64,000 nucleotides of DNA, taken from positions 186,001 to 250,000 of the forward strand of contig NZ_SODI01000001.1 in NCBI RefSeq assembly GCF_004365915.1, given 5' to 3'. Under the pieces are notes generated by a model that ran no database searches, had not been told where the DNA came from, and saw nothing but the letters and a program-made list of their open reading frames with translations. A program made the translations under genes and the position numbers. The stretch's first letter is position 1, and each line of letters begins with the position of its first letter. The DNA is from Cryobacterium psychrophilum. Its GTDB lineage: Bacteria; Actinomycetota; Actinomycetes; Actinomycetales; Microbacteriaceae. Shown here piece after piece: positions 31,984-41,167 of this stretch.

Positions 31984-34766
31984 GTGCACGCCTGGCGTTT
32001 CGCATGGCCAGACGGATGGCCACGCAGTCGCCGGTGCGCAGCCTGCTCGTAGCCGTGCTCGTCGCGATTCCCGTGCTCGGCATGGCCGGCATCGCCACGG
32101 TCTCGGCAAGCAACATCGCAACCCCGGCCGAACACGCCACACTCCAACTCGGTAGCACCGAGGCACGCCTGCGCGTGATGAACGCGCCGGACCCCGCTTT
32201 CTCCCAGGACCCGCTCAACGAGCTGAACAATGGTTTGGACGCCACGGTGGTCGACCCGACCGCCCCGCAGTCGTTCTCGACCGAACCGGTCGCGCCCGAC
32301 ACCTATCTCCCTGCCGACACCCGAGTCCTCACCATCAACTACACGAGTCTCGTGGCGGAGACCGCCGACGGAATCGGCTCGTTCGATGCCGTGCAGGGTC
32401 AACCGTGGGACGAGGCGTTCGACGGAAAATGGAGCGTGATCGGCGGCACGACCCCGCAGACCGATCACGAGATCATGGTTACGGAGGCAACACTGGGTCG
32501 GTTGGGCGCGCACATCGGCTCGACCGTTGACATCAGGAGTCCACAGGTTGCGACTTTTCGAATCGTGGGAACGCTCTCGAGCGCGCGGCTCGACAATGCC
32601 GGTGAGGGATTCTATGGTCGGCCTGGCGTCTTCGACGCGGTCCTGCCGAGCGACGACCTGAAGTCGACCGAGTTCTATCTGCCGGACCTCCGGCTGACTT
32701 GGTCGGCGGTACAGGATCTCAACCGGCACGGTGCCACCGTGCTCTCCCGGGCGGTGCTCCTGCACCCTCCGGCACCGGGCAGCTACACCATGGCGTTGAA
32801 CGCCAGCACGGGGACCGGTTGGTTGGCGCTGTACGTGGCCTTGCTCGGCGGATTCGCCCTCTTTGAGGTAGCGCTGCTCGCCGGCGCTGCGTTCACCGTA
32901 GGTGCCCGGAGCCAGCAACGCACGCTGGCGACACTGGCAAGCGTCGGCGGCGACAAGCGGATGTTGTTTCGCGTCATGTCTTTCGGCGGGGTGATTCTCG
33001 GCGCCGTGGGGGCAGTCCTCGGAACCGCCCTCGGAGTGGCTACCGCCTGGATCTTCATGCAGATCTCCGCGAATGGGAGCGCTGCGCGCTATCCCGGCTT
33101 CCACGTCGATCCGGTCGTGCTCTCGGGAATCGCCGCGGTCGCAATTCTCGCCGGCTGGATCGCGGCGGCGGTCCCGGCTCGGGCCGCGTCCCGCGTCGAT
33201 ATCATCGGAGCCCTACGCGGTTCCGAGCGCCCACCAAAACTTTCACAGCGGCGCCCCGTTGTCGGTCTGGTCGTCATGGCGGTCGGTGCGGTGATCGCCG
33301 TCGCTGGTGGCCTGATCACTCTTGCGGCCTACACCCCCGTCTACCAGGCCAACCTGCTCACCCTGAGCCTGGCGCTGATTGTCATCGGTCCGGTATCGAT
33401 GCAAATCGGCGCCGTGCTCATCGCGCCACTCATCCTGCGTTGGGGGGCGCGGCTGCTCTCGCGCGTCGGGCCGGGCGCACGTCTCGGTACACGCGATGTC
33501 GCACGCAACCCTGGCCGATCCGTCCCCGCTCTGGCAGCGATCATGAGCACCGTCTTCGTCGCCTCCTTCGCGATGAGCATGGTTGGTATGGCGCAAGCGC
33601 ACGAAAGAGACGGTTACGTGTTCGACGCCCCGCTCAACGCCGTATCCGTGACCATGTACACCGCTGGCGCCGAGGCCCCCTATAAGCGCATCCCTCGGAC
33701 AGGGAGCGGGGAGGTTGCTGCCGCAATGCAGGCGGCCTTTCCGAGCGGCACGGCGCGCGTCTTGAGCAGCGCACCCGACCCGGCGCTCCCATTTTATGAA
33801 TACGAGAAGAACCCCACTGTCGCAGACGCCACCTTCGCGTATCCCCGGGTGAATCCCGCGACCGTGTGCCCCAGCGACGCCATGGGTGGCATGCGCGCGA
33901 GCACCACCCCGAACGATATTCGTTGCCCGACCCCGGGGTATTTGGCGACGAACACCTACGGAGCTAACGACCATATCTGGGTCGGCTCCCCCGCTGACCT
34001 CGCGGTGCTGCTCGACGAGCCGGTATCGGAACAGTCCCTCACCACGCTGCGGACCGGCGGCGCGGTGAGCTTGTACTCCGAGTATGTCGTCGACGGAACC
34101 GTCACGGTGGATTGGACGCATACTGCGGGCGGTCAGGAGGATCCGGTGCAGACACGGACGCTGGTTGGAAGCGTTCAGGAGCCGAAGCATCCGCTGCCCT
34201 ATGCCATCTTCATGCTCGGAGACACGGCCGATGGCCTGGGTATCAGCTACGCGCCGACCGCGGTCATGACAAACCTCGATGCACCGCCGACCGTGTCCCA
34301 ACAGGACCGCGCGCGGGCTGAACTGGGGACCGTCTCGGATGGGTTCTACCTGCGGGTCGAAACAGGGCCGTCAGAGTACGCGGCGGCGTGGGCGTGGGGT
34401 CTGCTCGGCCTGACGTCACTCATCGCCCTCGCGGCGGCCATCATCGCGATTGGGTTGGCCCGGTCGGACGGTCACCGCGACAGCGCCGTGCTCTCATCGC
34501 TCGGGGCCTCGCCACGGGTGCGTCGTGCGTTTGGGTTCTGGCAGGCGGTCGTGATCGCCGGCCTCGGAACCTTCATCGGTGCGGTCCTTGGACTGGTACC
34601 GTCACTCGCTCTCGCCCTCCCCCGCGACACTGCCGGACACTCGATGTTCCCGTTCGCTCCGCCGTGGCTACAGCTTTTCTTGCTCGCGCTCGCGCTGCCG
34701 GGTTTCATTGCGGTTGGCAGCTGGCTGACTGCCGGCGCAACCCGCACCCGGTTCGCGATCGGCTGA
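31980..34766 (+). CDS. FtsX-like ABC transporter permease, 928 aa
   Basis: Membrane partner of the preceding ATPase, overlapping it by 4 bp. About ten helices are visible: one at residues 21-42; a group of six at about 277-535; three near the C-terminus (about 800-915). Two large extracellular regions (about 43-270 and 540-795) flank the central group, the layout of duplicated FtsX/MacB permeases. Both FtsX domains keep the cytoplasmic SVGG/SLGAS turn (LATLASVGGDKRMLFRV; VLSSLGASPRVRRAF). Such PadR-ABC-FtsX sets often handle antimicrobial peptides or envelope stress, but the substrate is unknown. Confidence 0.92.
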   Translation: MSARLAFRMARRMATQSPVRSLLVAVLVAIPVLGMAGIATVSASNIATPAEHATLQLGSTEARLRVMNAPDPAFSQDPLNELNNGLDATVVDPTAPQSFSTEPVAPDTYLPADTRVLTINYTSLVAETADGIGSFDAVQGQPWDEAFDGKWSVIGGTTPQTDHEIMVTEATLGRLGAHIGSTVDIRSPQVATFRIVGTLSSARLDNAGEGFYGRPGVFDAVLPSDDLKSTEFYLPDLRLTWSAVQDLNRHGATVLSRAVLLHPPAPGSYTMALNASTGTGWLALYVALLGGFALFEVALLAGAAFTVGARSQQRTLATLASVGGDKRMLFRVMSFGGVILGAVGAVLGTALGVATAWIFMQISANGSAARYPGFHVDPVVLSGIAAVAILAGWIAAAVPARAASRVDIIGALRGSERPPKLSQRRPVVGLVVMAVGAVIAVAGGLITLAAYTPVYQANLLTLSLALIVIGPVSMQIGAVLIAPLILRWGARLLSRVGPGARLGTRDVARNPGRSVPALAAIMSTVFVASFAMSMVGMAQAHERDGYVFDAPLNAVSVTMYTAGAEAPYKRIPRTGSGEVAAAMQAAFPSGTARVLSSAPDPALPFYEYEKNPTVADATFAYPRVNPATVCPSDAMGGMRASTTPNDIRCPTPGYLATNTYGANDHIWVGSPADLAVLLDEPVSEQSLTTLRTGGAVSLYSEYVVDGTVTVDWTHTAGGQEDPVQTRTLVGSVQEPKHPLPYAIFMLGDTADGLGISYAPTAVMTNLDAPPTVSQQDRARAELGTVSDGFYLRVETGPSEYAAAWAWGLLGLTSLIALAAAIIAIGLARSDGHRDSAVLSSLGASPRVRRAFGFWQAVVIAGLGTFIGAVLGLVPSLALALPRDTAGHSMFPFAPPWLQLFLLALALPGFIAVGSWLTAGATRTRFAIG

Positions 34767-34784
34767 GCTTGTTCGGAATGGTGC

Positions 34785-34843
34785 TGGTCTCGACAAGCTC
34801 GACCAACGGGGGCCGTTGGGTGATGGTCTCGACAGGTTCGACC
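34785..34843. repeat. Pair of REP-like imperfect palindromes
   Basis: TGGTCTCGACAAGCTCGACC (34785-34804) and TGGTCTCGACAGGTTCGACC (34824-34843) differ at only two positions. Each unit is itself partly self-complementary around GTCTCGA/TCGAC. They fill the 89-bp gap between the convergent ends of the FtsX gene and uvrB, a typical location for REP elements. Confidence 0.75.
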
Positions 34844-34855
34844 GGCGGGTGCTGG

Positions 34856-36919
<2,064 letters not shown>

Positions 36920-36925
36920 GTGTCC

Positions 36926-36931
36926 AGTCTA
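36926..36931 (-). promoter_or_regulatory. -10-like TAGACT, predicted leaderless uvrB start
   Basis: TAGACT on the minus strand is followed by GGACAC and then the uvrB ATG, placing the expected transcription start on the first base of the start codon. No SOS-type box was noticed. Confidence 0.45.
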
Positions 36932-36972
36932 CAAAGCCCCACCGACACGATCGCTGACCGCACCCGGCCGGC

Positions 36973-37034
36973 TCACCGCATCACCGCATCACCGCATCAC
37001 CGCATGAGGTCATCAGGCCATCAGGTCATCAGGT
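36973..37034. repeat. Two octamer tandem repeats at the coaE 3' end
   Basis: TCACCGCA is repeated four times without error (36973-37004). It is followed after six bases by three 8-bp units, CATCAGGC, CATCAGGT, CATCAGGT (37011-37034). The second array includes the coaE stop codon (37029-37031), so it encodes the last residue or two. Slippage-prone arrays like these may vary between strains. Confidence 0.85.
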
Positions 37035-37640
37035 CAGTGCGAGCAGGGCGCGTCGCCACACCATATCGGCCTGTGCCCGGGTGGCGTCAACGGTGCCCGT
37101 ATTGTCGATCACCACGTCCGCGATAGCGAGGCGTTCGCTGTCGCTCGCCTGGGCGCTGATCCTCGCCGCCGCCTCCGCCCGGCTCAAACCGCGATCCCTG
37201 ATCATTCGTACGATCCGGGTTTCGGCATCGGCATGCACGACCACGATCAGGTCGAAGGCGAGGCGTCGGTCGGCTGCCGCCTCGGCAAGCAGCGCAACGT
37301 CGTACACGACAACGGCGAAGGGGTCGTTCTCCTCCGCCTCACGAATCAGCTCGAGAGTGCGGCTCCACACGAGCGGATGCGTAATGGCATTGAGCCTGTC
37401 CCGCTTCGTGGCGTCACTGAAAATGATCGCGCCGAGCGCCGCGCGGTCGAGGCTCCCATCAGGCTGAATGACGGAGCTGCCGAATTCGGTCGCGATGGCG
37501 GCCAGGCCCGGTGTATCCGGTTCTACGACGTCGCGGGCCAGCCTGTCGGCGTCGATGTGCACGGCTCCGAGCTCCGCGAGTCGCTTAGCGACGGTGCTCT
37601 TGCCCGAGGCGATTCCGCCGGTCAGTCCAATGAGGTACAT
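37029..37640 (-). CDS. coaE: Dephospho-CoA kinase
   Basis: Last step of coenzyme A synthesis: phosphorylates the 3'-OH of dephospho-CoA. The 203-residue P-loop kinase starts MYLIGLTGGIASGKSTVAKR with Walker A GGIASGKS (8-15), then the family DADRLARDVVEP (about residue 30). No extra C-terminal domain of the mycobacterial type is present. The start lacks a Shine-Dalgarno sequence, and TACGAT lies seven bases upstream. It stands between rpsA and uvrB. Confidence 0.96.
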   Translation of the reverse strand: MYLIGLTGGIASGKSTVAKRLAELGAVHIDADRLARDVVEPDTPGLAAIATEFGSSVIQPDGSLDRAALGAIIFSDATKRDRLNAITHPLVWSRTLELIREAEENDPFAVVVYDVALLAEAAADRRLAFDLIVVVHADAETRIVRMIRDRGLSRAEAAARISAQASDSERLAIADVVIDNTGTVDATRAQADMVWRRALLALT

Positions 37641-37647
37641 CCGAGCA

Positions 37648-37653
37648 ATCGTA
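37648..37653 (-). promoter_or_regulatory. -10-like TACGAT, predicted leaderless coaE start
   Basis: On the minus strand TACGAT is followed by seven bases and the coaE ATG. The corresponding -35 zone falls at the edge of the 83-bp palindrome. Confidence 0.35.
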
Positions 37654-37667
37654 TCTGCCGCCGGTCC

Positions 37668-37750
37668 CCCGCAAAACCGGTTGGATTCGCGACACGCCGG
37701 TTCCGGCGGCTGCCCGACGCGGCGTGTCGCGGAAACACCGGTTTTGCGGG
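37668..37750. repeat. 83-bp imperfect palindrome between coaE and rpsA
   Basis: Outer arms CCCGCAAAACCGG (37668-37680) and CCGGTTTTGCGGG (37738-37750) are perfect complements; inner arms GCGACACGCCG (37689-37699) and CGGCGTGTCGC (37720-37730) are also perfect. A mismatched bulge separates them and a 20-nt loop with its own GCCGGTTCCGGC symmetry tops the stem. It lies between the rpsA terminator and the coaE start. Confidence 0.8.
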
Positions 37751-37759
37751 CGGGTGCGC

Positions 37760-37793
37760 AAAAAAACAGGCCGCACCCCGAAGGGTGCGACCT
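37760..37793 (-). terminator. Intrinsic terminator of rpsA
   Basis: On the minus strand AGGTCGCACCC, a TTCG tetraloop and GGGTGCGGCCT are followed by GTTTTTTT, just after the rpsA stop codon. It is a textbook rho-independent terminator with one wobble pair. Confidence 0.93.
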
Positions 37794-37815
37794 GCCTTAG
37801 TTCGTGCGTGTGCTG

Positions 37816-39270
37816 CTAGTTGCCGCCGGAGAGCTTCTCGCGAAGAGCCGCGAGTGCCTCGTCGTCAGCAAGCGTGCCGGCGCCAGCCGACTCGCTCGAG
37901 AAGGCAGAGCCGGTCGGAGCGACTTCGCTGGGGGCAGCGATCTCGTCGTTCGCCGATGCGACCTGCTTCTTGTGGGCTTCCCAGCGAGCCTGGGCTGCAG
38001 CGTAGTCCTGCTCCCACTTTTCGCGCTGCTCGTCGAAGCCTTCGCGCCACTCGTTGGTCTCGGAGTCGAAGCCTTCGGGGTACTTGTACTGGCCCTTGTC
38101 GTCGTACTCGGTGAGCATTCCGTACAGTGCCGGGTCGAACTCGGTGCCCTCGGGGTCGACACCATCGTTGGCCTGCTTGAGGCTCAACGAAATGCGACGA
38201 CGCTCGAGGTCGATGTCGATGACCTTAACGAAGACCTCGTCGCCAACGGACACAACCTGCTCGGCAAGCTCAACGTGCTTGCCGGATAGCTCGCTGATGT
38301 GAACCAGGCCCTCGATGCCCTCGGCGACGCGAACGAACGCACCGAACGGAACGAGCTTGGTGACCTTACCCGGTGCAACCTGGCCGATCGCGTGGGTGCG
38401 AGCGAATACCTGCCACGGGTCTTCCTGCGTTGCCTTGAGCGACAGCGAAACACGCTCGCGGTCCAGGTCAACCTCGAGGATCTCGACGGTGACTTCCTGG
38501 CCAACTTCAACAACCTCGCTGGCGTGCTCAATGTGCTTCCAGCTGAGCTCGGAAACGTGAACCAGACCGTCAACGCCACCCAGGTCGACGAACGCACCGA
38601 AGTTGACGATCGACGAGACGATGCCCTTGCGGACCTGTCCCTTCTGGAGGTTGTTGAGGAACGTGGTGCGGCTCTCGGACTGCGTCTGCTCGAGCAGGGC
38701 GCGACGCGACAGCACAACGTTGTTGCGGTTCTTGTCGAGTTCGAGGATCTTGGCCTCGATCTCCTGGCCCAGGTACGGGGTCAGGTCGCGAACACGGCGA
38801 AGCTCGATGAGCGAAGCAGGAAGGAAGCCACGAAGACCGATGTCAACGATGAGTCCACCCTTGACGACCTCGATGACCGAACCGGTGACAACGCCATCGG
38901 ATTCCTTGATCAGCTCGACGTCGCCCCATGCACGCTCGTACTGAGCGCGCTTCTTGGACAGGATGAGACGGCCTTCTTTGTCTTCCTTCTGAAGAACGAG
39001 AGCCTCAACCAGGTCGCCGACCTTGACAACCTCGGAAGGGTCAACATCGTGCTTGATGGAAAGTTCGCGGGAGGGGATTACACCCTCGGTCTTGTAGCCC
39101 ACGTCGAGGAGAACCTCGTCGCGGTCGATCTTCACTACGGTGCCTTCGATGAGGTCGCCGTCGTTGAAGAATTTCAGAGTCTTTTCGACCGCGGCGAGAA
39201 AGTCTTCAGCAGATCCAATGTCGTTGATGGCGACCTGCTTGGGTGCCCGTTCGGTCGTTGCGTTTGTCAT
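37816..39270 (-). CDS. rpsA: 30S ribosomal protein S1
   Basis: S1 helps bring mRNA onto the ribosome. The 484-residue actinobacterial form has four S1 (OB-fold) domains at about residues 37-108, 124-190, 211-279 and 296-366; the third and fourth begin GQVRKGIVSSIVNFGAFVDL and GQVAPGKVTKLVPFGAFVRV. An acidic, low-complexity tail follows (about 380-484). A weak GGAG lies 14 bases before the ATG. The 182-bp gap upstream contains a CCGGTATACACCGG dyad (39320-39333) and otherwise nothing I can assign. Confidence 0.98.
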   Translation of the reverse strand: MTNATTERAPKQVAINDIGSAEDFLAAVEKTLKFFNDGDLIEGTVVKIDRDEVLLDVGYKTEGVIPSRELSIKHDVDPSEVVKVGDLVEALVLQKEDKEGRLILSKKRAQYERAWGDVELIKESDGVVTGSVIEVVKGGLIVDIGLRGFLPASLIELRRVRDLTPYLGQEIEAKILELDKNRNNVVLSRRALLEQTQSESRTTFLNNLQKGQVRKGIVSSIVNFGAFVDLGGVDGLVHVSELSWKHIEHASEVVEVGQEVTVEILEVDLDRERVSLSLKATQEDPWQVFARTHAIGQVAPGKVTKLVPFGAFVRVAEGIEGLVHISELSGKHVELAEQVVSVGDEVFVKVIDIDLERRRISLSLKQANDGVDPEGTEFDPALYGMLTEYDDKGQYKYPEGFDSETNEWREGFDEQREKWEQDYAAAQARWEAHKKQVASANDEIAAPSEVAPTGSAFSSESAGAGTLADDEALAALREKLSGGN

Positions 39271-39452
39271 GTAGTAGTTGCTCCAGGATGGACATTATTA
39301 GGCCATACGCGACCAGAATCCGGTATACACCGGGACTGAATGCTCCGCGCATGGCAACGGATACTTCGCCACAAACGTGACACTCTATGCTAGCTGCTCC
39401 CCCGCGGCTGCGCCAACTTGCCACGCGCCGCACATACCGGCCGCGGCGGGCG

Positions 39453-41129
39453 CTACAGCAGCAACGCGGAGCGAAGCGTGTCGAGACCCACTCCGCCGAG
39501 GTTGAGAGCCTCGCGGTGGAAGTCCTTGATCGAGAAGTCGGTACCACCGCGCGCCGCAGCGGAATCCCGCAACTCTTCCCAAATTCGCTGGCCCACCTTG
39601 TAGGACGGCGCCTGTCCGGGCCAGCCGAGGTAGCGATTCACCTCGAACTTCACGAAGCCCTCGTTCATGTTCACGTTGTGGCCCAGGAACTCCAGGGCGT
39701 ACTCGCCCGTCCAAATCCCGTTGCCGTCCGGACGCTTCTTGCCCAGGTGAACACCAATGTCGAGGACGACGCGGGCGGCACGCATCCTCTGGCCGTCGAG
39801 CATTCCGAACCGGTCAGCCGGGTCGTCGAGATAACCCAGCTGTTCCATGAGGCGTTCCGCGTAGAGCGCCCAGCCCTCGGCATGCCCCGACGTGCCGGCG
39901 AGCTGTCGGCGCCACGTGTTCAGTGTGCGGCGGTTGTACACCGCCTGCCCGATTTGCAGGTGGTGACCGGGAACGCCCTCGTGGAAAACGGTGGTGAGCT
40001 CCCGCCAGGTGTCGAATTCTGTGACTCCAACGGGAACGGACCACCACATGCGACCGGGCCGGGAGAAATCGTCGGTGGGACCGGTGTAGTAGATTCCACC
40101 CTCCTGCGTCGGCGCGATCATGCACTCGATCGTCTTGATTTCATCGGGAATGTCGAACTGCGATTTCGACAGTTCGGCGACGGCGTTGTCGCTCGTCTTC
40201 TGCATCCACTCCTGGAGTGCCTTCGTACCGTGCAGTTTGCGGCTCGGGTCGGTGTCGAGGAAGGCGATGGCTTCGTGAACGCTCGCGCCGGGCTTGATCT
40301 GGTCTGCGACGCCTTCCTGTTCCTGGGTCATGCGAGCGAGCTCCTCGATGCCCCACTCATAGGTCTCATCGAGGTCGATTGTTGCGCCCAGAAAGCCGCG
40401 TGAGGCCAGGGAGTAGAGGTCCCGGCCGATGGCGTCCTGCTCCGTTGCAGCGCCCTTGAGTTCATGACTGAGAAAATCGCCGAGCTTGCGGTACGCGGCG
40501 GCAGAGGCGCGAGCCCCGGCGTTGAGGTCCTTCGCGAGCGAGGCGGGCAGGTTGCCGTCGTCGAGCGCCGCGTCGGCCGCGAAGTGCGCGAAGAAGCCGT
40601 CGTTGGCCTGGTGACGTCGCGTCTGCGCGAGAACCTCCCGCACCTGCCGTTTCGCCGGGGTCACGCCCTTCTCGATGCCCAGCCGAAGCGTCTCGATGTA
40701 GCCATCGACCGCGGCTGGCACGCTGCCGAGCCGGGAGGATATGTTCGACCAGTCCGCCACGGTGGCTATGGGCATGAGATCAAAAATTTCCCGGATGCCC
40801 TGGGCCGGCGACGCGATCACGTTCAGGTCACGCAGGTGGAGACCCTGCTCTGAGCTTTCGAGCTGCAGGGCGAGTGTGCTTCTGAGGTCGGTTCGGGTCA
40901 CAGTGTCCACCGAGTCGACGTCGCTCGCCGCATCCAACCGTGCGATAACGGCGGTGGCCTCGGTGACGAAACGCTCCTGACCGGCGGGAGAGAAATCCCC
41001 GAATCGTCCGGCACCCTCGCTGCGGCCGATGTAGGTGCCCACCGTGGGGTCGAGGTCGACGAGAGCGTCAACCCAGTCCTCGGCAATCTGATCGATTGCC
41101 GAGGCTGGACGCTGAATTTCCTGTGTCAT
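39453..41129 (-). CDS. DUF885-family metallopeptidase-like protein
   Basis: The 558-residue soluble protein belongs to the DUF885 family, which resembles zinc carboxypeptidases. It carries the zinc motif HEGVPGHH (about residue 380) with a downstream Glu-rich region EGWALYAERLMEQLG that would supply the third ligand and catalytic context. No signal peptide is present, so it should act in the cytoplasm, perhaps trimming peptides. The substrate is unknown. The start lacks a Shine-Dalgarno sequence; TAGGCT lies six bases upstream. It lies between polA and rpsA. Confidence 0.9.
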   Translation of the reverse strand: MTQEIQRPASAIDQIAEDWVDALVDLDPTVGTYIGRSEGAGRFGDFSPAGQERFVTEATAVIARLDAASDVDSVDTVTRTDLRSTLALQLESSEQGLHLRDLNVIASPAQGIREIFDLMPIATVADWSNISSRLGSVPAAVDGYIETLRLGIEKGVTPAKRQVREVLAQTRRHQANDGFFAHFAADAALDDGNLPASLAKDLNAGARASAAAYRKLGDFLSHELKGAATEQDAIGRDLYSLASRGFLGATIDLDETYEWGIEELARMTQEQEGVADQIKPGASVHEAIAFLDTDPSRKLHGTKALQEWMQKTSDNAVAELSKSQFDIPDEIKTIECMIAPTQEGGIYYTGPTDDFSRPGRMWWSVPVGVTEFDTWRELTTVFHEGVPGHHLQIGQAVYNRRTLNTWRRQLAGTSGHAEGWALYAERLMEQLGYLDDPADRFGMLDGQRMRAARVVLDIGVHLGKKRPDGNGIWTGEYALEFLGHNVNMNEGFVKFEVNRYLGWPGQAPSYKVGQRIWEELRDSAAARGGTDFSIKDFHREALNLGGVGLDTLRSALLL

Positions 41130-41135
41130 GGCCCG

Positions 41136-41141
41136 AGCCTA
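41136..41141 (-). promoter_or_regulatory. -10-like TAGGCT, predicted leaderless start of the DUF885 gene
   Basis: TAGGCT then CGGGCC then ATG on the minus strand. The same hexamer precedes polA (six bases) and pdtaR (seven bases). Confidence 0.4.
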
Positions 41142-41167
41142 TGACACTGCGGGCGACCGGTCCCGTC

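Noticed and set aside
31539..33104. 521-aa minus-strand open frame across the ABC ATPase and FtsX genes
   Set aside because: Antisense to two coupled genes with clear motifs; no similarity.
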